NCBI RefSeq assembly: GCF_001305855.1
Contig: NZ_LIXZ01000022.1
Location: forward strand, 1-50,921
Direction of reading: 5' to 3'
DNA length: 50,921 nucleotides
From: Rossellomorea vietnamensis
GTDB taxonomy: Bacteria > Bacillota > Bacilli > Bacillales > Bacillaceae_B
Shown here: one piece after another, positions 43,327 through 50,921 of the stretch
How the letters are laid out: every line of letters starts with the position of its first letter
Position numbering within the stretch: position 1 is the stretch's first letter
Notes under the pieces: model-generated
Database searches by the model: none
Told to the model about the DNA's origin: nothing
Seen by the model: the letters and a program-made list of their open reading frames with translations, nothing else
Program-made: the position numbers and the translations under genes

Positions 43327-43480
43327 CCTCGACTAATTTACTAAAGCTGTTTCGATCCAATCGGGAATGTTCTACTTACCATGTGGAGAAGTCAAAACAA
43401 CCAATTCTCTTAAATGGAATAATCCTTATTGTATAAGAGCTTATCCTTGATGGTGAGATTTTTTACAATTTTTACTAATA

Positions 43481-43797
43481 GCGGACGGTTACTATGCTAA
43501 ACTTACATATAATGAATCTAGTGTTTATTTTTTTAAGAGTAAACCAAAAACAGTTGAAGTATATCATCCTGCATCAACTGAAAGGAATCTTTCATCTCGG
43601 TTCGGTTGACATGATGACACAGGCTCAATTCGTTGAGGAATTAGTGGGCAATCTTACGAATAAAGATGTTATGTTTCAGTGATTGCCTGCTTGAAGATAA
43701 CCCGGAGACATTTCACTTTGGGTTGAAGAGCATTCGAAAGAATCTTCCGGAACGTTTGATGAAAACGAATAGGGCATTGATAAGCGATTTAGTTTAA
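43481..43797 (+). pseudogene. C-terminal remnant of an RmlD-like sugar-nucleotide/SDR protein
   Basis: Three frames join into one protein end: ADGYYAKLTYNESSVYFFKS, then PKTVEVYHP; in the next frame GIFHLGSVDMMTQAQFVEEL with VGNLTNKDVMFQ; in the third EDNPETFHFGLKSIRKNLPE with RLMKTNRALISDLV ending at 43797. IFHLGS...QFVEEL and EDNP...F are typical of the C-terminal half of RmlD-like dTDP-sugar reductase homologues. At least two shifts and no start: dead. The interval 43327-43480 has nothing I can identify. Confidence 0.5.
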
Positions 43798-43826
43798 GCA
43801 GATCCTGTTGAAGTGGGGGCTTACAA

Positions 43827-44354
43827 ATGTTTGATACGTTTAATTTTGACCTGATCTACCGTGAACGAAATGATGTAACCCCATTAGTGGTCATGATGTG
43901 TGGTGTGGCGGGTTCCGGTAAAACGACTTTTTCAAAAGTTTTAGAGCAGGAAGGATTTGTGCGCCTTTCAATTGATGAAGAAATATGGGCAACTAATGGA
44001 CGGTGGGGAATTGATTTCCCAATGGAAAAGTTTGAGAAGTATAGAAAAGATGCAGAAGTAAAATTACGCAATCGTCTTATAAAATTAATCCACGATAAAC
44101 AGCAGGTGGTAATAGATTTTAGTTTTTGGGACCGTGGGAGAAGGAATCAATATAAAAAACTGATCGAGGATTCAGGCGGTAAATGGATACTGGTTTATTT
44201 GAAGGTTCAAGAACATGATTTGCGTGAACGCCTTACGTTACGTAACCAGCGTTTTGATGCGAATTCCTTCCCTATTTCAGAAGAGCTTTTAGCGTCATAT
44301 CTGAAGGGTTTCGAGATCCCCAAAGGCGAAGGGGAGATGGTAATAGATAACTAG
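43827..44354 (+). CDS. P-loop kinase / AAA_33-type ATPase
   Basis: Small kinase-like ATPase of 175 residues. Walker A GVAGSGKTT (26-34), then SIDEEIWAT where a kinase lid Asp would lie, VVIDFSFWDRGRRNQY (Walker B and lid region), and VYLKVQEHDLRERLTLRNQR. Similar proteins are zeta-toxin-like or nucleoside/antibiotic kinases; which is not decidable. GTGGGGGC precedes the ATG. Downstream, 44355-44614 contains only a short remnant (GVRIEVEYEDGKWHLKESEL) without a start. Confidence 0.78.
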   Translation: MFDTFNFDLIYRERNDVTPLVVMMCGVAGSGKTTFSKVLEQEGFVRLSIDEEIWATNGRWGIDFPMEKFEKYRKDAEVKLRNRLIKLIHDKQQVVIDFSFWDRGRRNQYKKLIEDSGGKWILVYLKVQEHDLRERLTLRNQRFDANSFPISEELLASYLKGFEIPKGEGEMVIDN

Positions 44355-44614
44355 AATGAAAAGATTGAAAGTACAGGAAAAATTGGAGTAAGGATTGAAG
44401 TTGAATATGAAGATGGAAAATGGCATTTAAAAGAGTCGGAATTAAGCTGGATAAGCTAAGTGGAAAACATATGAGTTTCGCATTAATGTAGATTAATTTT
44501 TAAATAAAGTAACCCCGTTTCCCCGCCATTTTCTTATCCGGATTGATACAAAAGCAGGATTTCCCCTCCCCATCTCAGAATACATAGTGAAAAAGGAATG
44601 AAAGGAGAATAGAT

Positions 44615-45709
44615 ATGAATGTTGAAAAACAGATCTTAGATTGGTTCACTCATTTCCACACTCACCCGGAAGTGAGCTGGAAGGAATATGAAACGACGAA
44701 TAAGATTGCAGCAATTTTGGATGAACTGAATGTGAGCTACAGGAGATTTTCTGATGTGACAGGTTTGATTGCTGAAATAGGTGAAGGAGATGAAGTGACG
44801 GCTGTGCGAGCGGATATCGATGCCCTGTGGCAAGAGGTGGACGGGGGGATGCAGGCGAATCATTCCTGTGGACATGATGCCAATATGTCGATGGTTCTCG
44901 GAGCGCTTCTTTATTGCCTTCAGGATCCTCCAAAGGATAAGCGGATTCGTTTCATTTTTCAGCCTGCGGAGGAGAAGGGGAATGGATCGCTGACCATGAT
45001 TGAGAAAGGGGCCCTTCTGGATGTCGGTTATTTATTCGGGGTTCATCTGAGACCGAAAGAAGAATTGGATCACGGGGCCTTTTCGCCTTCGGTTCATCAT
45101 GGGGCAGGCATTTACATGGAAGGGAAAATTAGAGGGGTAGATGCCCATGGTGCTAGACCTCATCAAGGGAAGAATAGCATTGATGTGTTGGCGGCCATTC
45201 ATTCCTTTTTAAAAACGATTTATTTGTCCCCATTTGAATCGTATTCTGCCAAAATGACCAAGCTCGCTGCAGGAGGGGAGAATCTAAACATCATTCCTGG
45301 AAATGCGGAGTTTGCAATCGATGTACGTGCCCAGAAGAATGAGGTGCTGGAGGAAATACAGCGCCGTCTCGAGGATGGGGTCGATGCTATTGCCAAGCTG
45401 TACGGAGTCCCCATTGATTACGCATGGACAGACTATACACCTGGAGCGGAAGTGTCTGCTGATGCTGAGAGCATCACGAGGGAAGCGATTCGATCCATCG
45501 CCGGTGAAGAAGCATTGGCTCCGCCGGTCATTACATCGGGCAGTGATGATTTTCATTTTTACACGATCAAGCATCCGGAAGTGAAGGCGGCGATGATCGG
45601 GGTCGGGGCGGATTTGACTCCCGGGCTGCATCATCCGGACATGACGTTTAATACTTCAGCGTTGAATCAAGCGGCAAAAATAATAGCGGAGACGTTAAAA
45701 AAGGCATAA
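44615..45709 (+). CDS. M20-family amidohydrolase/peptidase (AmhX-like)
   Basis: Metal-dependent amidohydrolase of 364 residues. Motifs: FHTHPEVSWKEYET at the start, SCGHDANMSM (metal His/Asp), QPAEEKGNGS (catalytic and metal Glu), DAHGARPHQGKNSIDVL and GSDDFHFY near the end. Closest in type to AmhX of B. subtilis and related N-acyl amino acid or peptide hydrolases. AAAGGAG precedes the ATG. It lies 130 bases before nhaC, which has its own promoter. Confidence 0.88.
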   Translation: MNVEKQILDWFTHFHTHPEVSWKEYETTNKIAAILDELNVSYRRFSDVTGLIAEIGEGDEVTAVRADIDALWQEVDGGMQANHSCGHDANMSMVLGALLYCLQDPPKDKRIRFIFQPAEEKGNGSLTMIEKGALLDVGYLFGVHLRPKEELDHGAFSPSVHHGAGIYMEGKIRGVDAHGARPHQGKNSIDVLAAIHSFLKTIYLSPFESYSAKMTKLAAGGENLNIIPGNAEFAIDVRAQKNEVLEEIQRRLEDGVDAIAKLYGVPIDYAWTDYTPGAEVSADAESITREAIRSIAGEEALAPPVITSGSDDFHFYTIKHPEVKAAMIGVGADLTPGLHHPDMTFNTSALNQAAKIIAETLKKA

Positions 45710-45738
45710 ATCTGATTGGAAACGGTACCAAAAACCGA

Positions 45739-45797
45739 TTGACTACTCCAAATTCTGCCCTTATGATACTCATATAGCGACTATTTAACGACAATTA
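45739..45797 (+). promoter_or_regulatory. nhaC promoter and operator
   Basis: TTGACT (45739-45744), 17-base spacer, TATGAT (45762-45767). Immediately downstream (45775-45796) lie two direct copies of an 11-base unit, TAGCGACTATT and TAACGACAATT. The same pair occurs at 48533-48554 in front of the regulator and epimerase genes, with three differences in 22 bases. Confidence 0.72.
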
Positions 45798-45838
45798 GGA
45801 ATAGTCAAAAAACTGAGTGCTTTCAAGGGGGAATTTGG

Positions 45839-47257
45839 ATGAAGAAAGAAATGTCTTTTTGGCTGGCAATCATACCATTGCTCGTCATGATCACCGTAAT
45901 GGCTATTACAATCGTGGTTTTGGAGCAGGGGCCGCACATTCCTCTGATCATCGGTACAGTCACGGCTGCACTTGTCGCCTGGTTTTCAGGGTTCAAGTGG
46001 AAGGATATAGAGGAGGCGATGTATAAGGGGATTCGTCTTGCTTTACCTGCCGTCGTCATCATCATGCTTGTCGGATTGACGATCGGTGCGTGGATCGGCG
46101 GGGGAGTCGTGGCGACGATGATCTATTATGGTCTGAAGATGATCACACCTTCGCTTTTCCTATTATCGATTGCTGTTATCTGTGCGGTTGTGTCGCTTGC
46201 GATCGGAAGTTCCTGGTCGACGATGGGGACAATCGGGGTTGCGGGTATGGGAATCGGCATTAGTATGGGGATTCCGGCTCCGATGATTGCAGGTGCCATT
46301 ATCTCAGGGGCTTATTTCGGTGATAAGATGTCACCGCTGTCAGATACAACGAACCTCGCTTCGGGACTGACCAACACGGATCTTTTTGTACATATCCGCC
46401 ATATGCTTTACACGACGATCCCGGGCTTTGTGATTGCCCTGGCTGTATATGCTTATTTAGGAAGGAACTTTGGAAAAAGCGGGGTCAATACGGAGGACAT
46501 TGAAAAAACAATTGGTGTTCTGCAGGACAGCTTTGTCGTTTCACCGTTTTTACTGATTGTACCGCTGCTTGTCATTGTGCTCGTTGCCCGAAAGGTTCCG
46601 GCCATCCCTGCTCTGATCGTGGGGATCATTCTTGGATTTGGAGCACAGGTATTCATTCAGCATGATTCGTTTGCGGATGCTGTTTCGGCTCTTCAAAGCG
46701 GATACGTGATCGAGACAGGGAATACGATGGTCGATGACCTGTTTTCCCGCGGGGGTCTCGATTCCATGATGTATACGGTCTCGATGACGATTGTCGCGAT
46801 GACCTTCGGAGGGATCTTGGAGCACACAGGTATGCTTCGTGCCATCGTCAACCAGATCCTTAAGGTGACCAAAACATCGAAAGGCTTGGTGGCTTCAACC
46901 GTTGTTTCTTGTTTTGCCACGAATGCTTCATGCTCTGAACAGTATATTTCGGTCGTGGTGCCTTCAAGGATGTATGCGAATGCCTATAAGGAAAAGGGAC
47001 TGCATTCAAAGAATCTGTCGCGTGCCCTTGAGGACGGGGGGACGTTGACATCCGTCTTCATCCCATGGAATACATGCGGGGTGTTTATTTTAGGAACGCT
47101 CGGGGTCCATGCATTTGATTATGCTCCATATGCGGTGTTGAATTTTATCGTGCCGATCATTTCCATCATTTATGCCTTCACGGGCTTCAGCATCACGAAG
47201 TTGAGTGAAACTGAAATGAAGGCAATGGAGCAGGAGGATGCCACCCTTTCCTCCTGA
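45839..47257 (+). CDS. NhaC-family Na+/H+ antiporter-type transporter
   Basis: Polytopic membrane protein of 472 residues with about 11 helices. GSSWSTMGTIGVAGMGIGIS, ISGAYFGDKMSPLSDTTNLA and ATNASCSEQYISVV are the conserved NhaC blocks. Members exchange Na+ for H+ or carry organic acids such as malate/lactate (MleN). Within a cluster of peptide-acting enzymes and under their shared operator it may import an organic substrate; that is inference. CAAGGGGGAA precedes the ATG. Confidence 0.87.
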   Translation: MKKEMSFWLAIIPLLVMITVMAITIVVLEQGPHIPLIIGTVTAALVAWFSGFKWKDIEEAMYKGIRLALPAVVIIMLVGLTIGAWIGGGVVATMIYYGLKMITPSLFLLSIAVICAVVSLAIGSSWSTMGTIGVAGMGIGISMGIPAPMIAGAIISGAYFGDKMSPLSDTTNLASGLTNTDLFVHIRHMLYTTIPGFVIALAVYAYLGRNFGKSGVNTEDIEKTIGVLQDSFVVSPFLLIVPLLVIVLVARKVPAIPALIVGIILGFGAQVFIQHDSFADAVSALQSGYVIETGNTMVDDLFSRGGLDSMMYTVSMTIVAMTFGGILEHTGMLRAIVNQILKVTKTSKGLVASTVVSCFATNASCSEQYISVVVPSRMYANAYKEKGLHSKNLSRALEDGGTLTSVFIPWNTCGVFILGTLGVHAFDYAPYAVLNFIVPIISIIYAFTGFSITKLSETEMKAMEQEDATLSS

Positions 47258-47262
47258 CCCGG

Positions 47263-48513
47263 TCAATAGATGGGGAAGGTCAGTTCATAAATGGCCCGGG
47301 GCCTTCCTTGTGCATACGTCATTTCTTCTCCAATAATCTTCGCAGAACCGTTGTCGACCAGCTTCTTCAAGATCCGTTCCGTAGAGCGCCGTGTGATTTG
47401 CATATAGTCAGAAAGCTCTGCCGCAGTGAAATCACGGGACGAGCGGGATTTGTAGAATTGAATGATTTTGGACAAGTTTGACGGACTTAGTTTTAATTGT
47501 TTGGCAAGGGACAGCATTTCGGGAGTATTATTTTTCAGATGCTGTTTCTTGTTTTTATCAGGATAAGGTCCTGACATTTCTTTATCCTCATTTAAAATAA
47601 AGGCGCAGCCATCAGGATGAACCTTTCTGGCAAATGACAACGCGGTCTCTGCGTTTGCCTCTGCCTCCGCCGCCGTATGACCGTATCCGAACCCTGCAAG
47701 TACGGGGTTTTCAAGGGAGTCGGTACTTTCCAGGAAATGTTCGATGCTTCCCCTATTGCTGTAAATCGTGTAGGAAGGTGCATCCTTATTTTCTTGGAGT
47801 GTTCCCTTCATCAAGCGGGCGAGTTCATGAAGACGTTCATGTTCACCCTCCCAATCTTGAACGGAAAGTCGGACAGCAGCGATCGTGCCTGCTTTTCGTT
47901 TAGAAAGAAGAGATTGGGATTGAGCTTCATCGATGGTCCTTATCAGAGATTTGGAAGGGTCGATCATTCTCATGCAAGGGATGTGCAATTCGCTGAGCCG
48001 GTCATAAACAGCATGGATGCTCGTTAAGGCCAACTCCGTTTTACCCTCCTGAAATAACTGCTGGTGGAAGTCTGTATAGTCGTTGATGTTAAAGTTATGG
48101 GGCAGGCACTCTTTATAATCCTTCACATATCGGGGCGGGTTCTTGAGGTGTAAGTCTGACTGGACGTGATCGATGTAAGAACGATCCATTAAATCGATGG
48201 ACACGCGGTCTGGTGCAATCTTATGATGGTACAGGATATAAAGCAGTGATGTCACAACCGCCGTTTCGTCCTGTTCAAGATAAAGGACCGGGACAGATAG
48301 TGTGCGGCAGGCTTGTTCTGAAAAAAAGTAAGGCAGTGCCCCGGAAAACAAAACAGCATCACAGGGTGTGATATCTTTCATCAGCTTACTTGCTTCCTGG
48401 GGTTCATCGTAAATATAGGGGACCAGTTCAATACTGTTTAAATCAAGTGCAATGGACGACTGAGCATGTTCTATGAACTCCCTGGACCCGATCAGGGCGA
48501 TTTTCGTTTTCAT
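47263..48513 (-). CDS. Winged-helix regulator with a GGDEF/cyclohydrolase III-like domain
   Basis: Transcriptional regulator of 416 residues. An N-terminal receiver-like alpha/beta part (MKTKIALIGSREFIEHAQSS, DAVLFSGALPYFF) is followed by a middle domain with GFGYGHTAAEAEANAETALS (degenerate GGDEF/GTP cyclohydrolase III-like), and a C-terminal winged helix (FTAAELSDYMQITRRSTERI, LKKLVDNGSAKII). Convergent with nhaC (five bases apart) and divergent from the epimerase gene. The paired operators at both promoters are probably its sites. Confidence 0.78.
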   Translation of the reverse strand: MKTKIALIGSREFIEHAQSSIALDLNSIELVPYIYDEPQEASKLMKDITPCDAVLFSGALPYFFSEQACRTLSVPVLYLEQDETAVVTSLLYILYHHKIAPDRVSIDLMDRSYIDHVQSDLHLKNPPRYVKDYKECLPHNFNINDYTDFHQQLFQEGKTELALTSIHAVYDRLSELHIPCMRMIDPSKSLIRTIDEAQSQSLLSKRKAGTIAAVRLSVQDWEGEHERLHELARLMKGTLQENKDAPSYTIYSNRGSIEHFLESTDSLENPVLAGFGYGHTAAEAEANAETALSFARKVHPDGCAFILNEDKEMSGPYPDKNKKQHLKNNTPEMLSLAKQLKLSPSNLSKIIQFYKSRSSRDFTAAELSDYMQITRRSTERILKKLVDNGSAKIIGEEMTYAQGRPRAIYELTFPIY

Positions 48514-48532
48514 GACAATCTCCTTTCTGAAT

Positions 48533-48556
48533 TAACGACTATATAACGACATTATA
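48533..48556. promoter_or_regulatory. Operator between the regulator and epimerase genes
   Basis: Two direct 11-base copies, TAACGACTATA and TAACGACATTA (48533-48554), in the divergent interval. A minus-strand TATAAT (48556-48551) overlaps the site, as expected for autorepression. It matches the nhaC operator. Confidence 0.68.
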
Positions 48557-48599
48557 CCAAGGGGAAAGAAAATTTGTTAGTTTAAGGAGTGTTTATCTT

Positions 48600-49709
48600 A
48601 TGATTATAAAAAAAATAAATCTGTATGCCATTCGATTACCACTGAAGCAGCCTTTTATCATCAGTTACCATACATATGACGATATGCCTTCTATCATTTT
48701 GGAAATGGAGACGGACGAAGGAATCATTGGATATGGTGAAGCGGTGGCTGATGAACATGTGACAGGTGAAACGTGGGAAAGCACATTTCAAGTGCTTCAT
48801 CATACCCTCGCCCGGAAACTGATCGGGGAGAATCCGTTTCATATTGAAAGAATTCATGAGCTGATGGATAAAGCCATTTACAATGCCCCCACGGCAAAGG
48901 CGGCCATCGATATCGCTTGCTATGATGCCATTGGGAAAAAAGTGAATCAGCCTGTCTATCAGCTCATCGGTGGCCGGTATCATGACGAATTCAAAATCAC
49001 CCATGTACTGAGCATAACAGACCCGGATACGATGGCAGAAGAAGCAGCCGGTATGATCGAGAAAGGATTTCAATCTTTTAAAATGAAGGTTGGAACCGAT
49101 ATCGATCAGGATATTGAAAGAATACGAAAGGTCAGGGAACGCGTCGGGTTGGATGTGCCGATCCGGGTGGATGTGAATCAGGGCTGGAAGAACAGTAGTC
49201 AGACGCTTAAGGCACTTCGGCAACTTCAAGGCATGAACATCGATTGGCTTGAGCAGCCTGTGTTGGCAGATGATATAGATGGGATGGTCCGGATCAAATC
49301 GAAGACAGATATCCCCCTCATGATCGATGAAGGGCTGAAAGGCGTACGTGACATGCGTGAGATCATCGGGAAGCAGGCAGCGGACAAAGTGAATATCAAA
49401 TTGATGAAAAGCGGTGGGATTTATCCTGCAGTCAAACTTGCCCACATGGCTGAGATGGCAGGGATGGAATGCCAGGTCGGTTCGATGGTCGAGTCATCGA
49501 TCGCGTCAGCTGCCGGATTCCATGTGGCTTTTTCCAAAAAGGTCATTACTAGTGTAGAATTGACGGGACCGATTAAATTTTCACAGGACATCGGGGACCT
49601 GCATTATGACGTCCCCTATATCCGCCTGTCGGATAAAGCGGGTCTCGGTGTGAAAGTAGATAAAGATATTCTGGAAGAGCTGACTGAGTTCAAGAGTATC
49701 GTAGAGTAA
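48600..49709 (+). CDS. Enolase-superfamily enzyme, dipeptide epimerase-like
   Basis: Mandelate racemase/muconate-lactonising type enzyme of 369 residues. Catalytic Lys in SFKMKVG (Lys161, Lys163), metal ligands Asp191 (DVNQGW), Glu218 (EQPV) and Asp243 (DEG), second Lys at NIKLMKSGG (Lys267). The KxK, position of ligands and length fit the L-Ala-D/L-Glu epimerase group (YkfB), but specificities vary widely. AAGGAG precedes the ATG. First gene of a pair with the GNAT protein. Confidence 0.87.
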   Translation: MIIKKINLYAIRLPLKQPFIISYHTYDDMPSIILEMETDEGIIGYGEAVADEHVTGETWESTFQVLHHTLARKLIGENPFHIERIHELMDKAIYNAPTAKAAIDIACYDAIGKKVNQPVYQLIGGRYHDEFKITHVLSITDPDTMAEEAAGMIEKGFQSFKMKVGTDIDQDIERIRKVRERVGLDVPIRVDVNQGWKNSSQTLKALRQLQGMNIDWLEQPVLADDIDGMVRIKSKTDIPLMIDEGLKGVRDMREIIGKQAADKVNIKLMKSGGIYPAVKLAHMAEMAGMECQVGSMVESSIASAAGFHVAFSKKVITSVELTGPIKFSQDIGDLHYDVPYIRLSDKAGLGVKVDKDILEELTEFKSIVE

Positions 49710-49722
49710 GGAGCATGGGATC

Positions 49723-50436
49723 ATGGATTATCTATTTGAAGGATTTCTTGACAAAAACAATGCATCATACAATGTCCGTTTGTTAACAAAAGAGCATATG
49801 AGCCAATTACAGCAGCTGCAGGAGCTGGTCGTGGAGACATTGACAGAAAAAAAGAACCTGCAGCCCCTGACGTATGAGGAATTGGATTATATATTAACTG
49901 GAAACGGGCTTATGATCGGAGCCTTTACAGAGAAGGGATTAATCGCATTCCGCGCCTTATTGATCCCCCCTATTGATGAAGAACATCTGGGGCTGGATGT
50001 TGGATTGGAAACTGAAGAACTGCCACAGGTCATCTATCAGGAAATTTCGAACGTACACCCAAATTACAGAGGCAACCGGCTTCAGCAAACACTCGCTCAT
50101 CTGATCATGCAAGAACAGGCGAAGCTGGATCAAGGATTCACCTATGTGGCGTGCACGGTCGCTCCTTTTAATATTCCCAGTTTAAAAGATAAGTTCAAGC
50201 AGGGAATGGAGATTGCTGCCCTCAAGATCAAATACGTCGATCAATTGCGCTATATCTTCCTTAAGCGCCTTGAGGGAGATGGCGGAGGAGGAGAAATTTC
50301 CGAGATTTTAAGAGTTCCGATGGAGGATGTCGAGTGTCAGCAGGCGTTATTACATGAAGGCTGGCGCGGGATTTCGCTGGAGGAAGATGATGGTGGGTAC
50401 AGGGTGTTGTATGTGAGAAGAGAGTCAATGGGATAA
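49723..50436 (+). CDS. GNAT-type acetyltransferase
   Basis: Protein of 237 residues, GNAT-like: EISNVHPNYRGNRLQQTLAH with the RGNxLQ acetyl-CoA loop, then CTVAPFNIPSLKDKFKQGME. Located 13 bases after the epimerase gene (AAGGAGC upstream) and hence in its operon; it may acetylate the amine of the same amino acid or dipeptide, while the M20 enzyme nearby could remove acyl groups (inference). Confidence 0.8.
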   Translation: MDYLFEGFLDKNNASYNVRLLTKEHMSQLQQLQELVVETLTEKKNLQPLTYEELDYILTGNGLMIGAFTEKGLIAFRALLIPPIDEEHLGLDVGLETEELPQVIYQEISNVHPNYRGNRLQQTLAHLIMQEQAKLDQGFTYVACTVAPFNIPSLKDKFKQGMEIAALKIKYVDQLRYIFLKRLEGDGGGGEISEILRVPMEDVECQQALLHEGWRGISLEEDDGGYRVLYVRRESMG

Positions 50437-50437
50437 A

Positions 50438-50645
50438 GCTCCGTCTATTAAAATAGCGGACTTGGAGTGAAAGGCAGCCTTCATTGTGAGGCTCCCCTGA
50501 TTAATAAGCGGAGTTTTTCCGGTTATCGTACAAAATATGGAAAGGTTCGGGGGAGATAAGCGGAATTTTTCCGTTTAAGGCAAGTCAAGATGGTCCATTT
50601 TAAAGCTTTTAGAGTAAATAGGCGGAATATTTCCGTCTATTCCTC
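50438..50645. repeat. Hairpin repeat, family D, third cluster
   Basis: Four CGGA units begin at 50457, 50509, 50561 and 50623 (distances 52, 52 and 62). Best hairpins: TAAGCGGAATTTTTCCGTTT (50557-50576) and TAGGCGGAATATTTCCGTCT (50619-50638). Lies between the GNAT gene and the next IS element. Confidence 0.7.
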
Positions 50646-50679
50646 GATATTTCGTGCAGAATTCCTCAATAAGTGATTA

Positions 50680-50921
50680 AGTCTATATAATTGTGTAAAT
50701 AAAAAAGGGCCATTTTAATTCCCATGATACAATGTTTTCGACCAAGAAAATCTGTACATGGAGGAATTAAAAATGACCCAACTTAATCTTACTTTAAATA
50801 TTGAAGATTTAAAAGACCAGGTGGCTAACTCTGATCTCGATGCCCTTGTTAAATCTTCCCTCGTCTTAGTGCTTAATGAGTTTATGGAAAAAGAACGTAA
50901 TGACTACTTAAATGCTAAGGC
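50680..50921 (+). mobile_element. IS256-family insertion sequence, left end (partial)
   Basis: The left end is near 50680 (TCTATATAATTGTGTAAATA is the likely terminal repeat), followed by a short leader and the transposase start. It continues past the window, so the exact ends are not verifiable. Confidence 0.7.
50773..50921 (+). CDS. IS256-family transposase, N-terminal part (partial)
   Basis: The first 49 residues read MTQLNLTLNIEDLKDQVANS, then DLDALVKSSLVLVLNEFMEK and ERNDYLNAK: the standard opening of Mutator/IS256-type transposases of Bacillus. GGAGG precedes the ATG. The catalytic part lies beyond the window edge. Confidence 0.85.
   Translation, partial: MTQLNLTLNIEDLKDQVANSDLDALVKSSLVLVLNEFMEKERNDYLNAK

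Noticed and set aside
48636..49445. Long minus-strand open frame opposite the epimerase gene (269 codons)
   Set aside because: Shadow of a gene with clear catalytic motifs; composition is atypical and no start signal is present.

Overview
The window looks like a chromosomal segment of a low-to-mid G+C endospore-forming Bacillaceae bacterium (Bacillus / Rossellomorea-like; genus is inference). The first 12 kb keeps the order known from Bacillus subtilis: NAD kinase (ytdI) - sppA - yteJ - ytfI - ytfJ (gerW) - tpx - ytxK - ackA - argG - argH. Ribosome binding sites are strong AAGGAGG types, and GTG/TTG starts are common. A spore-germination gene (gerW), a T-box leader, a cre site and Arg boxes all fit a Bacillus-type Firmicute.

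Layout: 1-246, the 3' end of a group II intron. 277-11687, the conserved housekeeping block. 11.7-20.9 kb, an accessory stretch: stress protein, amine oxidase, MarR locus with a shrunken target gene, S51 peptidase, PadR/DUF1048, DUF3291-NTF2 fusion, VOC protein, DUF3626 protein, and ArsR and DMT-transporter relics. 21.0-21.4 kb, a compact type I toxin/antisense-RNA module. 21.46-24.9 kb, a T-box-controlled type 2 isoleucyl-tRNA synthetase. 25.0-30.7 kb, small accessory genes and several frameshifted genes. 30.8-36.2 kb, a two-component system plus an ABC-2 exporter in the order of lnrJKLMN. 36.2-41.1 kb, the YIEGIA pair, heme A synthase, and a metal-sensing ArsR with its CadA-type ATPase. 41.3-43.1 kb, an IS1182-family element. 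44.6-50.4 kb, an amidohydrolase / NhaC transporter / regulator / dipeptide-epimerase-like enzyme / GNAT cluster tied together by a shared operator. 50.68 kb to the end, the start of an IS256-family element.

The most unusual signal is in the gaps between genes. There are several arrays of short degenerate repeats from four unrelated families. Their units are spaced at whole numbers of DNA helical turns: about 20-20.6 bp in three families, and 51-52 or 62-64 bp in the fourth, which is made of small hairpins. One family recurs in two places in opposite orientation; the hairpin family recurs in three places and surrounds the IS1182 element. I recognise no described element for these arrays.

Regulation is unusually readable: CcpA (ackA), ArgR (argGH), MarR, PadR, an ArsR-type zinc sensor (two promoters, including that of ctaA), an 11-bp direct-repeat operator in the nhaC/epimerase cluster, and a 13-bp direct repeat in front of a DUF2087 regulator. 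Decay is also visible: at least seven gene relics lie between 13.9 and 43.8 kb.
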